A DNA stretch of 64,000 nt from an uncultured delta proteobacterium (GCA_903885795.1 CAISJV010000019.1:62001-126000), one strand, 5' to 3'. Shown: positions 8,454-18,270, counted from the first letter of the stretch. A program made the numbers and translations. Notes: a model not told the origin generated them from the letters alone.

Positions 8454-8715
8454 GGACACCTTCAAGGGCGAAAAGTTTTTTTTCAAGACGTGCCAGCGTC
8501 TCCAATTCTCCCTCCCATTCGATCATTTCCATATCGTCCACCTTACCGTAAAGAAGGTTCATGGTTTCCGAAAAACCATATTTTTCTTCAAAGTTCCTGA
8601 TTTTCGACCTGACGTTTTGAACTGTTTTTCTCAATCAATACGCCTCGTTTTGCAGCATGACGCCTATTCTTTCCGCCACCCATTGGTCACTTGTTTCAAT
8701 AATTACCCGCGTCAT
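8437..8715 (-). pseudogene. antitoxin-like gene interrupted by an in-frame TGA
   Basis: From the ATG at 8715 (GGGAGGG upstream) the frame reads 26 residues (MTRVIIETSDQW and on), meets a TGA at 8635-8637, and continues in the same frame with a TTG and 65 more residues containing KVDDMEMIEWEGELETLARLEKKL. Together these make a 91-codon gene split by one nonsense codon. The downstream piece could in principle restart at the TTG. The partner is the broken toxin gene that overlaps its 3' end. The function as antitoxin is inferred from size, charge and pairing. Confidence 0.5.
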
Positions 8716-8796
8716 ATGTCCCTCCCTGCTTGAAAAAATAATCAAAGACGAATTTAACTCTTAGATGCTTTATTTTAGCTGCTTTGCCATGACAAG

Positions 8797-11700
8797 TCAA
8801 TCAGCTTCGACGATGCGGATTTCTTCTTCCGTCAGGCCGTAGAGTTCATAGACGAGGGCGTCAATCCGCCGGTCAATAGTTGATATATCTGATTGATATT
8901 GTTTATGTTTTTCTGATGCTGCCTCTTCCTTTTCCGGCAACTCCTTAAGTTCACGGTGGAGGCGGAGTGTCTTTTCCACGCGGGCCACGATTTCGTCATG
9001 GCGGGCCTGGTCGGCGGGGTCGTCAGGGTCGATGACGCGGATGGGGATGGAGTTTATATATTGTCTTTTCCATCGAAAGTAGCCCCCTCTGATTTCTGAA
9101 CTCACCTTGGAAAACATAAAGGAAAAAAGCTTGGAATTCAGAATGCCTAACAGGTAAGAGGAGGTTGAACCGAGAATATATGCGGTGGTATCGCTGAATT
9201 GGCCATCATCTTCAAATGTGAACTGGCCATTTATGGCAATTTCGGCATAAACTATCTTAGGTTTCTCAAACTCCTGCCAATAGTCCACCGTATCCTGGAT
9301 TTCGTACCACGCGTAGGCCCCCGGTTTTCGTCCTGGCCAATCGGCGCCCCGCCAGTCTTTAGGTTTCGGCATGAGGCGCTCTTTAAACTGTCCCAGGTAT
9401 TTCTCGACGGCGGGGTAGACGGCGATATCGATGCCCCGCCGGGTGAAGATCAGGTATTGCCCGGCGACGAGCGGCTGATACCTTTTGATGTCCCGGCCCA
9501 GGAGGAAGGGCTTGATGACCTCGGCGCTCCGGGGGTCTTCCGCAACGAGGCGGTCCCGGGTCGCGGCGTCGATGACGAAGGCTGCATTCAAACCGGTCAG
9601 GACGCCCCGATAAATCTTGCCATCGACGTATTCCCCCAGGGGTTTGCCGATGCCCCGCAGTTTTGCGAGGAGGCCCTGCCCGGCCCCGCCCACGAGTGTC
9701 CAGCCGGAGTCGCCCAGACTGGAAAACTGAACCTCCACCGTCCCGGTCCTGGTCAGTTCCACCAGATCCAGGGCCTCCAGGGTGGAGACGGTACAGGCTC
9801 GGAAGCTCTCCCGCGGCGCCGTTGAGCCGTCGCCGGTGCTTTTTCCTTCGCGCCTGCGCGCCTGCCCTCCGCAAAGGGTGTTATCTTCCCCGCTGTCCCT
9901 CTCTATCTCCTCCTCTGTCCGCGCGGCGCCCTCCCCGGCACGACGCCGTGAAACCGCCCGGCCTTCCGCCCCGCGGGCGCGCCCGGGCGCCGCCTTGCGG
10001 ATGGTCACGATGCAGGGATAGGTCGTCGCCTCCGTGAAGACGGGGAGGTCGCCGAAATCGACGATCAATTCCAGCCCCTGATTCTTCAGCCATTTTCGCA
10101 GGGGCACCCCGTAACCGGCCCGCATCCACTTATTCGCCACGATGATGGAGAAACAGCCACCCGCGCCGAGAATGGCCAGACCCAGCTCGAAAAAATAGGC
10201 ATAGAGGTCGGCGACGCCGTGGTAAACTTCATAGCGTCCCCGGGCGTACCCCTTGAATTCCCCGCCCAGGAGTTCCTGCCGGATGTAGGGCGGGTTTCCG
10301 ATGACGACGTCGAAGCCAGTAAAATTGCCGTTTTTGTCCAGGACCTCGGGGAATTCATAGCGCCACTCGAAGGCGGCGCGGTAGATGGTCCGCTGCTTTT
10401 CCGCGATGAGCCGCCGCAGTTCTTCCGCCCGCACCTGGAGTTGCTCCCGCCGCTCCGCTCCCGCCCGGTCAAATTCAAAGATCGTCTGGGAGAGGTCGAA
10501 ATCCAGTTTCCGCAACATCTTCATGTCCGGATCGGTAGGGATGGAAAAGTCTTGCAGGTCCTCCTTCAGTTGGTCGATCTCCCGGCGGAGGAGGCCCTTG
10601 TTGGCGGGGGAGAGCTTGTAGTGAAAGACCATCTTCCGGTAACGGTCGGTCAGCGCCTTCAGTCGCCCCCGGTCTCCCGGCAGGATCTGATCCCCCCCGG
10701 CGAGGGCAAAACGGCTGATCAGGGAGTTGCCGCACTTGATGTTGATGTCGATATTGGGTAGGGTCTCCAGTTGCCCATAGTCGCTTTCCGCAGTGTAGTA
10801 GGCGTGCTTGAGGAGTTCGATCCAGAGGCGGAGCCGGCAGATGGAGACGGACTTGGTGTTGATATCGACGCCGAAGAGACAGCCTTCGATAAGTCGTTGT
10901 TTTTCGTGAAAAAGGGCTTCCTGGAGCTGCTGCAACGCCGGGATGGGACGGCCGTTTTTATTCAGGCGGTAGGCGAAAGGCCGGTCGTCGTCGTTGTCCG
11001 TAACGACGAGTTCGTCGTTCTCCACGGCGACAGTGTATTCCTTAATCCGCGTCCCGTCGGGATAGGAGAGAATCCCCAACTCCCCTTTCAGGGCGATGAT
11101 TTCGTTTAAGGCGGAGACGAGAAAGTGGCCGGAACCGACGGCGGGATCGCAGACGGTCAGGGAATCGATGACCCCGTTGGCCTGCCGCCGCGCCTCTGGG
11201 TCCGTAGGGTTGAGGCGCTCTTTGAGGTCGGCGCAGGTCTTGATCTTCTTCATTCCCGGCAGGCCCGAGGCACGGAATTTTTCCACCACCGCCTGCCGAA
11301 TCGCCTCCCGGCAGATGTACATGGTGATGAATCCGGGGGTGAAAAAAGATCCTTCCCGGTAGCCGTTTATCTTCTCAAAGATGAGGCCGAGGACGGCGGC
11401 ATTGATGATGGTCCGGGGCGTTTCGCGGATGCCGCCCGCCCCCTCGCCGCTGAAATCGAAGGCGTCGAGAAAGCGGAGGAGGTAGGCCAGGGTCGGGAGC
11501 GCTCCGGCGCTGCGTCGTCCCTCGTCATCCTTCAAAACCGTGGCGCTGTATAGGGGCAGCTCCAGGCGGTCCTTGAGATCGGCCACCCGGATGGTTTGCC
11601 GCTCCAGGTCCGTCGCCTCGAAAAGGGAACTGTTCAGATAGGGGACGGTCCCGTATTTTTCCGTTACGGACGCGCTGCGCTCCCCGGGGCGGACGGCGAG

Positions 11701-12867
11701 GACCTCAAAAAAGAGTTCTTCCAGTTCGTCAAAGTCCCGAAGACAGGGAGGTTGCAGAAAGGCATGGGCGCCGCCCGCGCTTTCATGCCAGGCCATGAGC
11801 CTCCCTTCCAGGAGCTTGAGAAAGAGGACCCGGTTGATCCAGGTAATACAGAGTTCCAGGGCGGTGCTGAAGAGGCGGTCTTCCGCGGCGGCGGCTGCCT
11901 CCCCTGCTGCCGTTCCTGCTTCCTCCTCACCGGACATCATCGACAACGGGAGGTGGGGCAAGCCTGAGTCCTGTCCCCCTTTGTCCTCCGTTCCTCTCTG
12001 TTCTCTTTCGAGAGCCCCTGCCCCCAGCGGTATAATCTGAACGGGTCCACCATGCCCCCGCACCCGCAAGACGTTGATGGTATTTTCCAGGAGCGATCCG
12101 GCATCCCGCCTGACCGGAGGTTTGCGGCCGATGAGCTTTCTCCCCCCTTCCTTGATCTCTTCCAGGCCGAGGATATGGAGCAGTTCGTTGTAGAACTCCC
12201 GGTTGAGGGTGTTGCTGTCATTGGGGAAGGGAAGCTTCAGAAGGTGGGGCGGGGAAAAGAGCTGGTAGAGGACGGTCAACTTTTCATCATCGGTCCCCGC
12301 GGGATTCCGGCTGAGTGTTTCGTATTGCCGCAGATCGACAACGGCGCAGGGTAGCGCGACTTCCAGACCCTCAAGAAAGGGGTGGACAATTTCTTTGTAA
12401 AAGGCGTCGGTCCGGGAGCTGATAAGGCGCTGGCGCTCCCAGTCCCGGAAGTTCCCGATCAGCTCTTTGCTGCCGTAGATATGGCGTTCAAAATCGGCGG
12501 CGTCGAAGATATACCAGGTGTGGATATTGCTGACGATTAGCCGGGTAAGGTGGATATTGCCGGCGGATCTTTCCCGGAGATAGTAAAGGATCAATTCGTG
12601 GAGGGCCTTGACGTTGGGATGCCCGGGGGAGACCATTTCCGCGACGTTCCCGGGACGTTTTGTCTCGATGATAACGGCAACGGGGTCGCGGGAACTTTTC
12701 CCCTTGTGGACGACCAGGTCCACGTCGCCCTTGGTGTTGATCTCGGCAATATCCCGATACCAGACGTCCTTGAGGAAATCGGCGACAATGTTTTTTAGAT
12801 GTTCCTCCCCCTCATCCGTGCGGAGGCGGTCAAAGAGGCGGGACAAACCGTTCTTGAAGACGTTCAT
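8797..12867 (-). CDS. single-chain type IIG restriction-modification enzyme (Eco57I-type methylase)
   Basis: Large protein of about 1,356 residues that should cut DNA and methylate adenine at its recognition site. N terminus: a PD-(D/E)XK-like nuclease with DVDLVV and, about 18 residues later, VIIETKRP (ExK). Middle: N6-adenine methylase motif I as DPAVGSGHF near residue 575 and motif IV as NPPYIRQE near 860. The C-terminal 450 residues resemble TaqI-type target recognition, with a final helix and ELYGLTEEEI. The ATG at 12867 is chosen; the frame is open to a TTG at 12942, but that stretch falls in a dispersed repeat. A charged, low-complexity insert lies between the NPPY motif and the recognition domain. 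No separate methylase or specificity gene is needed. Confidence 0.88.
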   Translation of the reverse strand: MNVFKNGLSRLFDRLRTDEGEEHLKNIVADFLKDVWYRDIAEINTKGDVDLVVHKGKSSRDPVAVIIETKRPGNVAEMVSPGHPNVKALHELILYYLRERSAGNIHLTRLIVSNIHTWYIFDAADFERHIYGSKELIGNFRDWERQRLISSRTDAFYKEIVHPFLEGLEVALPCAVVDLRQYETLSRNPAGTDDEKLTVLYQLFSPPHLLKLPFPNDSNTLNREFYNELLHILGLEEIKEGGRKLIGRKPPVRRDAGSLLENTINVLRVRGHGGPVQIIPLGAGALEREQRGTEDKGGQDSGLPHLPLSMMSGEEEAGTAAGEAAAAAEDRLFSTALELCITWINRVLFLKLLEGRLMAWHESAGGAHAFLQPPCLRDFDELEELFFEVLAVRPGERSASVTEKYGTVPYLNSSLFEATDLERQTIRVADLKDRLELPLYSATVLKDDEGRRSAGALPTLAYLLRFLDAFDFSGEGAGGIRETPRTIINAAVLGLIFEKINGYREGSFFTPGFITMYICREAIRQAVVEKFRASGLPGMKKIKTCADLKERLNPTDPEARRQANGVIDSLTVCDPAVGSGHFLVSALNEIIALKGELGILSYPDGTRIKEYTVAVENDELVVTDNDDDRPFAYRLNKNGRPIPALQQLQEALFHEKQRLIEGCLFGVDINTKSVSICRLRLWIELLKHAYYTAESDYGQLETLPNIDINIKCGNSLISRFALAGGDQILPGDRGRLKALTDRYRKMVFHYKLSPANKGLLRREIDQLKEDLQDFSIPTDPDMKMLRKLDFDLSQTIFEFDRAGAERREQLQVRAEELRRLIAEKQRTIYRAAFEWRYEFPEVLDKNGNFTGFDVVIGNPPYIRQELLGGEFKGYARGRYEVYHGVADLYAYFFELGLAILGAGGCFSIIVANKWMRAGYGVPLRKWLKNQGLELIVDFGDLPVFTEATTYPCIVTIRKAAPGRARGAEGRAVSRRRAGEGAARTEEEIERDSGEDNTLCGGQARRREGKSTGDGSTAPRESFRACTVSTLEALDLVELTRTGTVEVQFSSLGDSGWTLVGGAGQGLLAKLRGIGKPLGEYVDGKIYRGVLTGLNAAFVIDAATRDRLVAEDPRSAEVIKPFLLGRDIKRYQPLVAGQYLIFTRRGIDIAVYPAVEKYLGQFKERLMPKPKDWRGADWPGRKPGAYAWYEIQDTVDYWQEFEKPKIVYAEIAINGQFTFEDDGQFSDTTAYILGSTSSYLLGILNSKLFSFMFSKVSSEIRGGYFRWKRQYINSIPIRVIDPDDPADQARHDEIVARVEKTLRLHRELKELPEKEEAASEKHKQYQSDISTIDRRIDALVYELYGLTEEEIRIVEAD

Positions 12868-12916
12868 CTCCTCACGGGGGATGGATTTCCGCAGCCAGGA
12901 GCGGTTGATGGTCTTT

Positions 12917-12958
12917 TCAGGAGGCAGGCAAAGGAGGTGCAAAATAGCTCCCCGTCAG
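12917..12958. repeat. dispersed repeat, second module copy
   Basis: This stretch is about 85 percent identical to 8191-8227, sharing AGGAGGTG and AAAATAGCTCC; the GGAG and CTCC ends can pair. It lies just upstream of the restriction-modification gene, overlaps the longest possible start of that gene, and abuts the 24-base palindrome at 12960. Confidence 0.5.
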
Positions 12959-12959
12959 G

Positions 12960-12983
12960 GAGTGATTACAATTGTAATCACTC
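12960..12983. promoter_or_regulatory. perfect 24-bp palindrome upstream of the restriction gene
   Basis: The arm GAGTGATTACAA is followed immediately by its exact reverse complement, giving a 24-base perfect dyad in the 100-base gap between parB and the restriction-modification gene. AT-rich DNA lies on the promoter side (12990-13030). The position suits an operator controlling the restriction gene, or a binding site for the neighbouring ParB-like protein. It is not the standard parS sequence. The dyad is seen directly; the role is inferred. Confidence 0.6.
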
Positions 12984-13042
12984 TCATGTAATTAATATAA
13001 TTTATAAATTGACGATTATGACCTAAAAATTTTTAAAATCCG

Positions 13043-13876
13043 TCACTGCAATTCTTGCGAAGGCGGGGACTCAGCTCCCCCTGCTTCCCCCTCCCCTTCC
13101 ATACTGCCGGGGTCGATGGCAACCAGGAGATCCCGCGCTGTGACCCGAATATTGCGCAACGCCTGGGCGAAATCCTGACGATCAACCTCTTCCCATTCGC
13201 TGACCGGGAGGTCTACCAGACGGCCGTTGAGGGCGTCCACCTGTTTGATCATTGCTTGCGCTTTGGAAAGGCGGACCGGACCGGGCTTGCCGGCGCTCTG
13301 TTCCGCCGCGATACGCTGGGCTATCATCTTGTTGAAAGCATTCAGCATCCGCTGCTCCGTCTTGCATTTCACGACCTCCAGGAGGGCGGAGCGGGGGATA
13401 TTCGGGTTGCTCCGGCACCGCTCCCGGACATCGGCGGGGAGGCGGTTGAGGGAGACGATCTGGGCAATGGCGGGTTGGCTTTTCCCGATCATATCGCTCA
13501 GATTGTACTGGCTGTAACCCTTTTCCTTCATCAGCGTCTCCAGCGCCTCTGCTTCCTCTATGGGCGTCAGATCCACCCGCAGGAGGTTTTCGACCAGCGA
13601 TATTTCCCGATAATCACTATTGACGTAAATGCCGGGGATTGTCGCCAGACCCGCTATCTTTACCGCCGCCGCCCGCCGTTCTCCGGCGACGACAAACAAT
13701 TTGCCTTCTTCGTCCTGCCTAAATAAGATGGGTTCCAGGACGCCGTGCTTGCGGATTGACGCCGCCAATTCCTCAAGGCCGATCGGGTCAATGAATGTTC
13801 TAGGTTGCTGGGGGTCTGAAAGCAGATCGGCGGGGTTGATCTTATAGATCTTTCCCTTTGTAAATGTTGTGGCCAT
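13043..13876 (-). CDS. ParB/Spo0J-family DNA-binding protein, orphan
   Basis: The 277 residues show the ParB N-terminal domain with the CTP-binding motif GERRAAA (about 65-71) and ENLLRVDLTPIEEAEA (about 96-111), then a helix-turn-helix region (YSQYNLSDMIGKSQPAIAQIVSLNRLP). The C-terminal third is divergent and ends in an acidic, glycine-rich tail. AGGAGG lies 9 bases before the ATG. There is no parA next to it and no parS of standard sequence nearby; instead it is followed by a restriction-modification gene with a large palindrome between. It may be a ParB-like regulator rather than a segregation protein; that is inference. Confidence 0.88.
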   Translation of the reverse strand: MATTFTKGKIYKINPADLLSDPQQPRTFIDPIGLEELAASIRKHGVLEPILFRQDEEGKLFVVAGERRAAAVKIAGLATIPGIYVNSDYREISLVENLLRVDLTPIEEAEALETLMKEKGYSQYNLSDMIGKSQPAIAQIVSLNRLPADVRERCRSNPNIPRSALLEVVKCKTEQRMLNAFNKMIAQRIAAEQSAGKPGPVRLSKAQAMIKQVDALNGRLVDLPVSEWEEVDRQDFAQALRNIRVTARDLLVAIDPGSMEGEGEAGGAESPPSQELQ

Positions 13877-14500
13877 CGGTGGCGCCTCCTCTCAACGATT
13901 ATTTGACCGTATGATAGAGATAAAACATATAAAAGTCAAAGGAATAACTGGCCACGGAAGTTCTTTGCAACGTCCCATTAAAACGACAGGGCCGGAGCTC
14001 GGAAAAGGCGAAAGGTTTGGTCAGATAATCATCGCTTACTTTCGATTGCTAATCAATAACAGTTTTTTTTAACGTAACGTATTCATCTTCGACGTCCCAT
14101 ATTCAATTGTAAATAGAAATATCTTGTATTTTTATATTTTTACGATATAGTCTAACATGATAATTTACGTCATAGTGTAAACCTTCCCACAAACCATGTC
14201 GTCCTCCAATGTCAATAAGCGAGAGGATTATGATCATGGAAACGTTCGACCGATCTTCCTATCCTGATTCTCTTCATTCCGGCCACGGACATCCAAGGGA
14301 TTGGATTGCCAAGCCTTATTCGATCGTGTCCACCGGTGTCGTCGTTGCCGGGCAGATCGAACCCTTACTGGTGCGTCACCAATCAACCGCGGTGCTGAAC
14401 AGGATGTGGCAAGGGAGGGGACATGACACCAATTGTCACGGACACCCCCGGTCGTGGTTGTTATTGGTGTCTCGGTTAGCGGAAGAGGAATAATGCGCTC
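13877..14500. other. intergenic region with AT-rich block and an inverted repeat
   Basis: This is a 624-base gap between divergent parB and the histidine kinase gene. Bases 14040-14190 are very AT-rich and likely hold promoters. An inverted repeat of GACACCAAT (14425-14433) and its complement (14463-14471) with a 29-base loop lies 30 bases before the kinase start. Open frames exist on both strands from about 14209, but neither has a convincing protein sequence. Confidence 0.4.
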
Positions 14501-16420
14501 ATGAATAGTGGAGAAAAAAACAGAACTGAACAACACTCACGCGGCGACACCTACCGCCTGATACTGGTCGCGTTGGTTCTGCCGGCTGCTTTTTTGCTGC
14601 AGTGGATCTTCTGGAATTCATTTAAGCCGTTCGCCTGGATTTTCTTTTATCCCGCGGTCTTCTTTAGCGTCTGGATCGGCGGCCTGCGATGCGGACTGGC
14701 GTCCATCGTTTTCTCCAGTCTGGTGATCTGGTGGTTTTTCATTCCCAACCGCTACTCATTTATCATTGAGCAACCTGCATATGCTTTCACAATGGCAGTC
14801 TTTGTCAGCATGGGCATTCTGTTTTCCTTCACTTTTGAGCGGTTGCGGAAGGCCAACCGGCAGGTGACCGATGCGCTGGCAGCAGTCAGTGCCGCCAATC
14901 AGCATTTGGAGGAACGGGTCAGCAAACGGACGATCGAACTGGAGCGGACCTTTAATGCACTACGCGATAGTGAGGTCCGGTATCGCCGATTGTTCGAGCA
15001 CATGGCCGAAGGGTTTGCCTATTGCAGGATGATCTTCGAGAACGGCGAACCGCATGACTTCATCTTTCTTGCTGCCAACACCGCATTCGAGACCTTGACC
15101 GGGTTACGGAATGTAACCGGCAAAAAAGTCAGCGAGGTTATTCCGGGCATAAGAGAGGCCGATCCACAACTTTTCGATATCTACGCCAGGGTGTCCCTGA
15201 CCGGCAAACCAGAAAAGTTCGAGATGTTTGTCGAGGCCCTGAAGATGTGGTTCTCTGTCTCCGTGTACGGCCCTGAAAAAGAACACTTTGTAGCCGTATT
15301 TGATGTCATCACCGACCGCAAGCGAGCAGAGAAAGCATTGCAGGAGAGCGAGGAACGCTTCCGTGTTGCTCAGGAACTTTCACCGGACGGATTCACCATA
15401 TTACGACCTGTGCGCGACAGCAGAGGTCGTGTCATTGATTTCACTTGGGTCTATGAAAATTCCGCGATTGCTCGCCTGAACGGGACCGATCCCAACTCAA
15501 TAGTGGGAATGCGATTACTGGACTTGTTTCCCGGTCATCGCGGGACCGCTATCCTTGATACTTATCAGGAAGTAGCCGAATCCGGTGAATCCAGGATCAT
15601 GGAGGCTCAGTACCAGGGTGAAAGCATACCGACTCCCACTTGGTTCCGGCTCGTTGTCGTTTCGATGGGGAGTGACATCGCAATCTTGGCACAGAATATC
15701 ACTGAGCGCAGGCAGGCGGAGGAACAGATTAAATCCTCCCTCAAAGAAAAGGAGGTCCTCCTGAAGGAGCTCCAGCACAGGGTAAAGAATAATCTTCTTA
15801 CCATCTCGGGTGTCCTTGCCCTCCAGTTAGAGCGTATAAAGGACAGGGAGTCTAAGGATATCTTTATCACATGCATGAACCGAATCAAGGCAATGACAAG
15901 GATACATACCAGACTTTATAAGTCAGACAATTATTCTCTCATCAACTTCAAGGGGTATATAGAGGAACTTGTCTGGGAGCTTTCCCGCACCTACGGGTTC
16001 TCTCCTGAAAACATGATTACCAATATAGAAGATATCTCCATCGACATCAATACCGCAATCCCTACAGGTCTTATCGTGAACGAACTTGTCAGCAATGCCA
16101 TGAAACATGCATTCCCTTCCCTGGGTGCAGAGGACGGAGACAGAAAGGGCAAGATAACTATTACTCTGAAAGAGCGTCCGGCTCCCCAACCTGTCTTTGC
16201 AGGCGAAGCAATGACAGAAAACAGCGAAGCTCCACGCTCTCCACTTTTGATCCTCACCGTCTCAGACAATGGCATCGGGTTCCCTGCCGATATAGACTTC
16301 AGAAACACAGAATCGGTGGGACTTTCACTGCTTGTCAAACTGGTGGAGCAGATTAATGGGAGCATGGAATTAATACGGGAGAATGGCACTATATTCATCA
16401 TTACATTTTCCCGTGATTAG
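14501..16420 (+). CDS. membrane sensor histidine kinase (DUF4118-PAS-PAS-HisKA_2-HATPase)
   Basis: Inner-membrane sensor of 639 residues. The N terminus carries four hydrophobic segments (about 20-110) resembling the KdpD-type DUF4118 sensor, then a coiled linker, two PAS domains (about 160-275 and 285-405), a HisKA_2 dimerisation segment with phospho-acceptor in HRVKNN near residue 425, and an ATPase domain with N box NELVSNAMKHAF (about 526) and DNGIGFP (about 588). HisKA_2 kinases often act on stand-alone or output-fused receivers. The response regulator gene starts 12 bases downstream, so the two form a natural pair. Signal unknown. Confidence 0.9.
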   Translation: MNSGEKNRTEQHSRGDTYRLILVALVLPAAFLLQWIFWNSFKPFAWIFFYPAVFFSVWIGGLRCGLASIVFSSLVIWWFFIPNRYSFIIEQPAYAFTMAVFVSMGILFSFTFERLRKANRQVTDALAAVSAANQHLEERVSKRTIELERTFNALRDSEVRYRRLFEHMAEGFAYCRMIFENGEPHDFIFLAANTAFETLTGLRNVTGKKVSEVIPGIREADPQLFDIYARVSLTGKPEKFEMFVEALKMWFSVSVYGPEKEHFVAVFDVITDRKRAEKALQESEERFRVAQELSPDGFTILRPVRDSRGRVIDFTWVYENSAIARLNGTDPNSIVGMRLLDLFPGHRGTAILDTYQEVAESGESRIMEAQYQGESIPTPTWFRLVVVSMGSDIAILAQNITERRQAEEQIKSSLKEKEVLLKELQHRVKNNLLTISGVLALQLERIKDRESKDIFITCMNRIKAMTRIHTRLYKSDNYSLINFKGYIEELVWELSRTYGFSPENMITNIEDISIDINTAIPTGLIVNELVSNAMKHAFPSLGAEDGDRKGKITITLKERPAPQPVFAGEAMTENSEAPRSPLLILTVSDNGIGFPADIDFRNTESVGLSLLVKLVEQINGSMELIRENGTIFIITFSRD

Positions 16421-16432
16421 GAGAAAAGATCA

Positions 16433-18205
16433 ATGCGCGACCAACCAGAAAAACAGAAAACTATCCTCCTGGTAGAAGACGAAACGGTAATCGCCATGAT
16501 CGAGGAGCAGACATTAAAAAGCCACGGCTTCAATGTCATTATCGCTTCCAGTGGAGAAAAAGCTATCAATATAGTAAAGAATACCCCGGATATTGACCTC
16601 ATCCTCATGGACATCAACCTGGGGAAAGGGAAGATGGACGGGACAGTGGCGGCAGAGATCATCCTCAAGGAGCGTGACATCCCAGTCCTCTTCCTGTCTA
16701 GCTATACCCAGGCTGAAGTAGTTCAGAAGACAGAGCGGATCACCTCCTACGGGTACGTGGTAAAGGACTCCGGCGAGACCGTACTGATCACGTCCATAAA
16801 GATGGCATTCAAGTTATCTGATGCACACCAGAGACTGAAGGAGAGTGAGACGCGTTTCCGACGTATCTCGACGATGACTTCGGATATTACCTATTCCTGT
16901 CGTACCGAGAATGATGGCCGCTTTTCGATTGCCTGGATGACGGGCGCGGCAGACAGCATCACCGGCTACTCCAGTGAGGAGATCAAGGCGCAGGGCTGTT
17001 GGCGTTTCATGGTTATCGAGGAGGATATTGCTCTCTTTGAGGAAAATGTCATCGCCTTGGCCCCGGGTTCGCGGGGTTCATGCGAGCTTCGCATCCGGCA
17101 CAAAAACGGCGATGTTGTTTGGATCTCCTCCTTCGCGGAATGTGTTTCTGAAACACAGCTTCCAGGGTGTCTCTTACTCTATGGTGGCTTGGTGGACATT
17201 ACTGCCCGCAAGCAGCTAGAAAAGGCGTTACTGGAGAGCGAGACGCATTATCGATCTCTGGTCGAAGGCATTCCGGGCATTGTATATTCGTTCTCTAGCA
17301 AACGCGGCGGTGTGTACTACTCATCACACGTGACGAATTTGCTGGGCTATTCGCCGGAGCAGTTGTGTGCCCAGCCACTGCTGTGGCACAATTCGATTCA
17401 TCCGGACGATCTTCTACGCATAGAACAAGTCATTCGCGAGACAGCTGCGGGCAACCCGTTTCGCGTCGAATATCGCATCCGCGATGCACACGGCAACTGG
17501 CACTGGTTCGATGATCTTTCCTTTGGATACCAAATGGATGGCACTGATACCATTATTGACGGACTCGCGTTGGACATCACCGTCCGCAAGCAGGCTGAGA
17601 AAAAACTCCAAGATACCCTCGAAAGTCTCCGGAAGGCTTTTGGAACGACCATCCAAGTGATGGTGTCCGCCGTAGAGACAAGAGATCCCTATACCGCCGG
17701 TCACCAGAACCGGTCTGCGGACCTTGCCCGCGCCATTGCTGCGGAGATGGGACTATCTCAGGAAAGAATTGAAGGAATCAGGATGGCAGGTTCCATCCAT
17801 GACATCGGGAAACTGTCCGTCCCGGCGGAGATATTGGCCAAACCGACAAAACTGCCCGAACTCGAATTACGCTTGATTAAAGAACATGCCCAAAAAGGAT
17901 TCGAGATGCTAAAGGACGTGGAATCCCCCTGGCCCCTTGCGGAGATGGTCTATCAACACCATGAGCGGATGGATGGTTCCGGTTATCCAAGGCATCTGAA
18001 AGGGGAAGAAATTATCATGGAGGCCCGTATCCTTGCTATAGCGGATGTTGTGGAATCCATGGCATCGCACCGTCCCTATCGACCTGCCTTGGGATTGAAT
18101 GCGGCGCTGGAAGAGATCGAAAATAATAAAGGAACGATTTACGACGCCGATGCAGTGAATGCATGCCTGAGTTTATTCCGGGAGAAGGGTTATAAGCTCG
18201 AGTGA
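16433..18205 (+). CDS. response regulator with two PAS domains and HD-GYP c-di-GMP phosphodiesterase
   Basis: Cytoplasmic protein of 590 residues. Domains: receiver (about 5-125, phospho-acceptor Asp in LILMDINL near 58), two PAS domains (about 140-260 and 270-390), and an HD-GYP domain (about 400-585) with HDIGK near 457 and HHERMDGSGYP near 509, the full set of metal and GYP residues. It should hydrolyse c-di-GMP under control of phosphorylation, presumably by the kinase encoded just upstream. AGGAG precedes the ATG. A diguanylate cyclase gene follows, so synthesis and breakdown of the messenger are encoded side by side. Confidence 0.92.
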   Translation: MRDQPEKQKTILLVEDETVIAMIEEQTLKSHGFNVIIASSGEKAINIVKNTPDIDLILMDINLGKGKMDGTVAAEIILKERDIPVLFLSSYTQAEVVQKTERITSYGYVVKDSGETVLITSIKMAFKLSDAHQRLKESETRFRRISTMTSDITYSCRTENDGRFSIAWMTGAADSITGYSSEEIKAQGCWRFMVIEEDIALFEENVIALAPGSRGSCELRIRHKNGDVVWISSFAECVSETQLPGCLLLYGGLVDITARKQLEKALLESETHYRSLVEGIPGIVYSFSSKRGGVYYSSHVTNLLGYSPEQLCAQPLLWHNSIHPDDLLRIEQVIRETAAGNPFRVEYRIRDAHGNWHWFDDLSFGYQMDGTDTIIDGLALDITVRKQAEKKLQDTLESLRKAFGTTIQVMVSAVETRDPYTAGHQNRSADLARAIAAEMGLSQERIEGIRMAGSIHDIGKLSVPAEILAKPTKLPELELRLIKEHAQKGFEMLKDVESPWPLAEMVYQHHERMDGSGYPRHLKGEEIIMEARILAIADVVESMASHRPYRPALGLNAALEEIENNKGTIYDADAVNACLSLFREKGYKLE

Positions 18206-18270
18206 TATTTTATACGTAATTGCTTCTAATCCTCTTGTTATCTACGGAGCAACAAATTAGGGAAACAAAT

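Noticed and set aside
9199-12991. Long open frames on the plus strand across the restriction gene
   Set aside because: They are shadows of the minus-strand gene, which carries the recognisable motifs.
6471-13876. A BREX or DISARM-type defence system around the large methylase
   Set aside because: No PglZ, BrxC, helicase or other partner genes; the enzyme is self-contained as type IIG.
14209-14493. Plus-strand ORF of 94 residues before the histidine kinase
   Set aside because: Composition is not protein-like, the opposite strand is open as well, and an inverted repeat runs through it.
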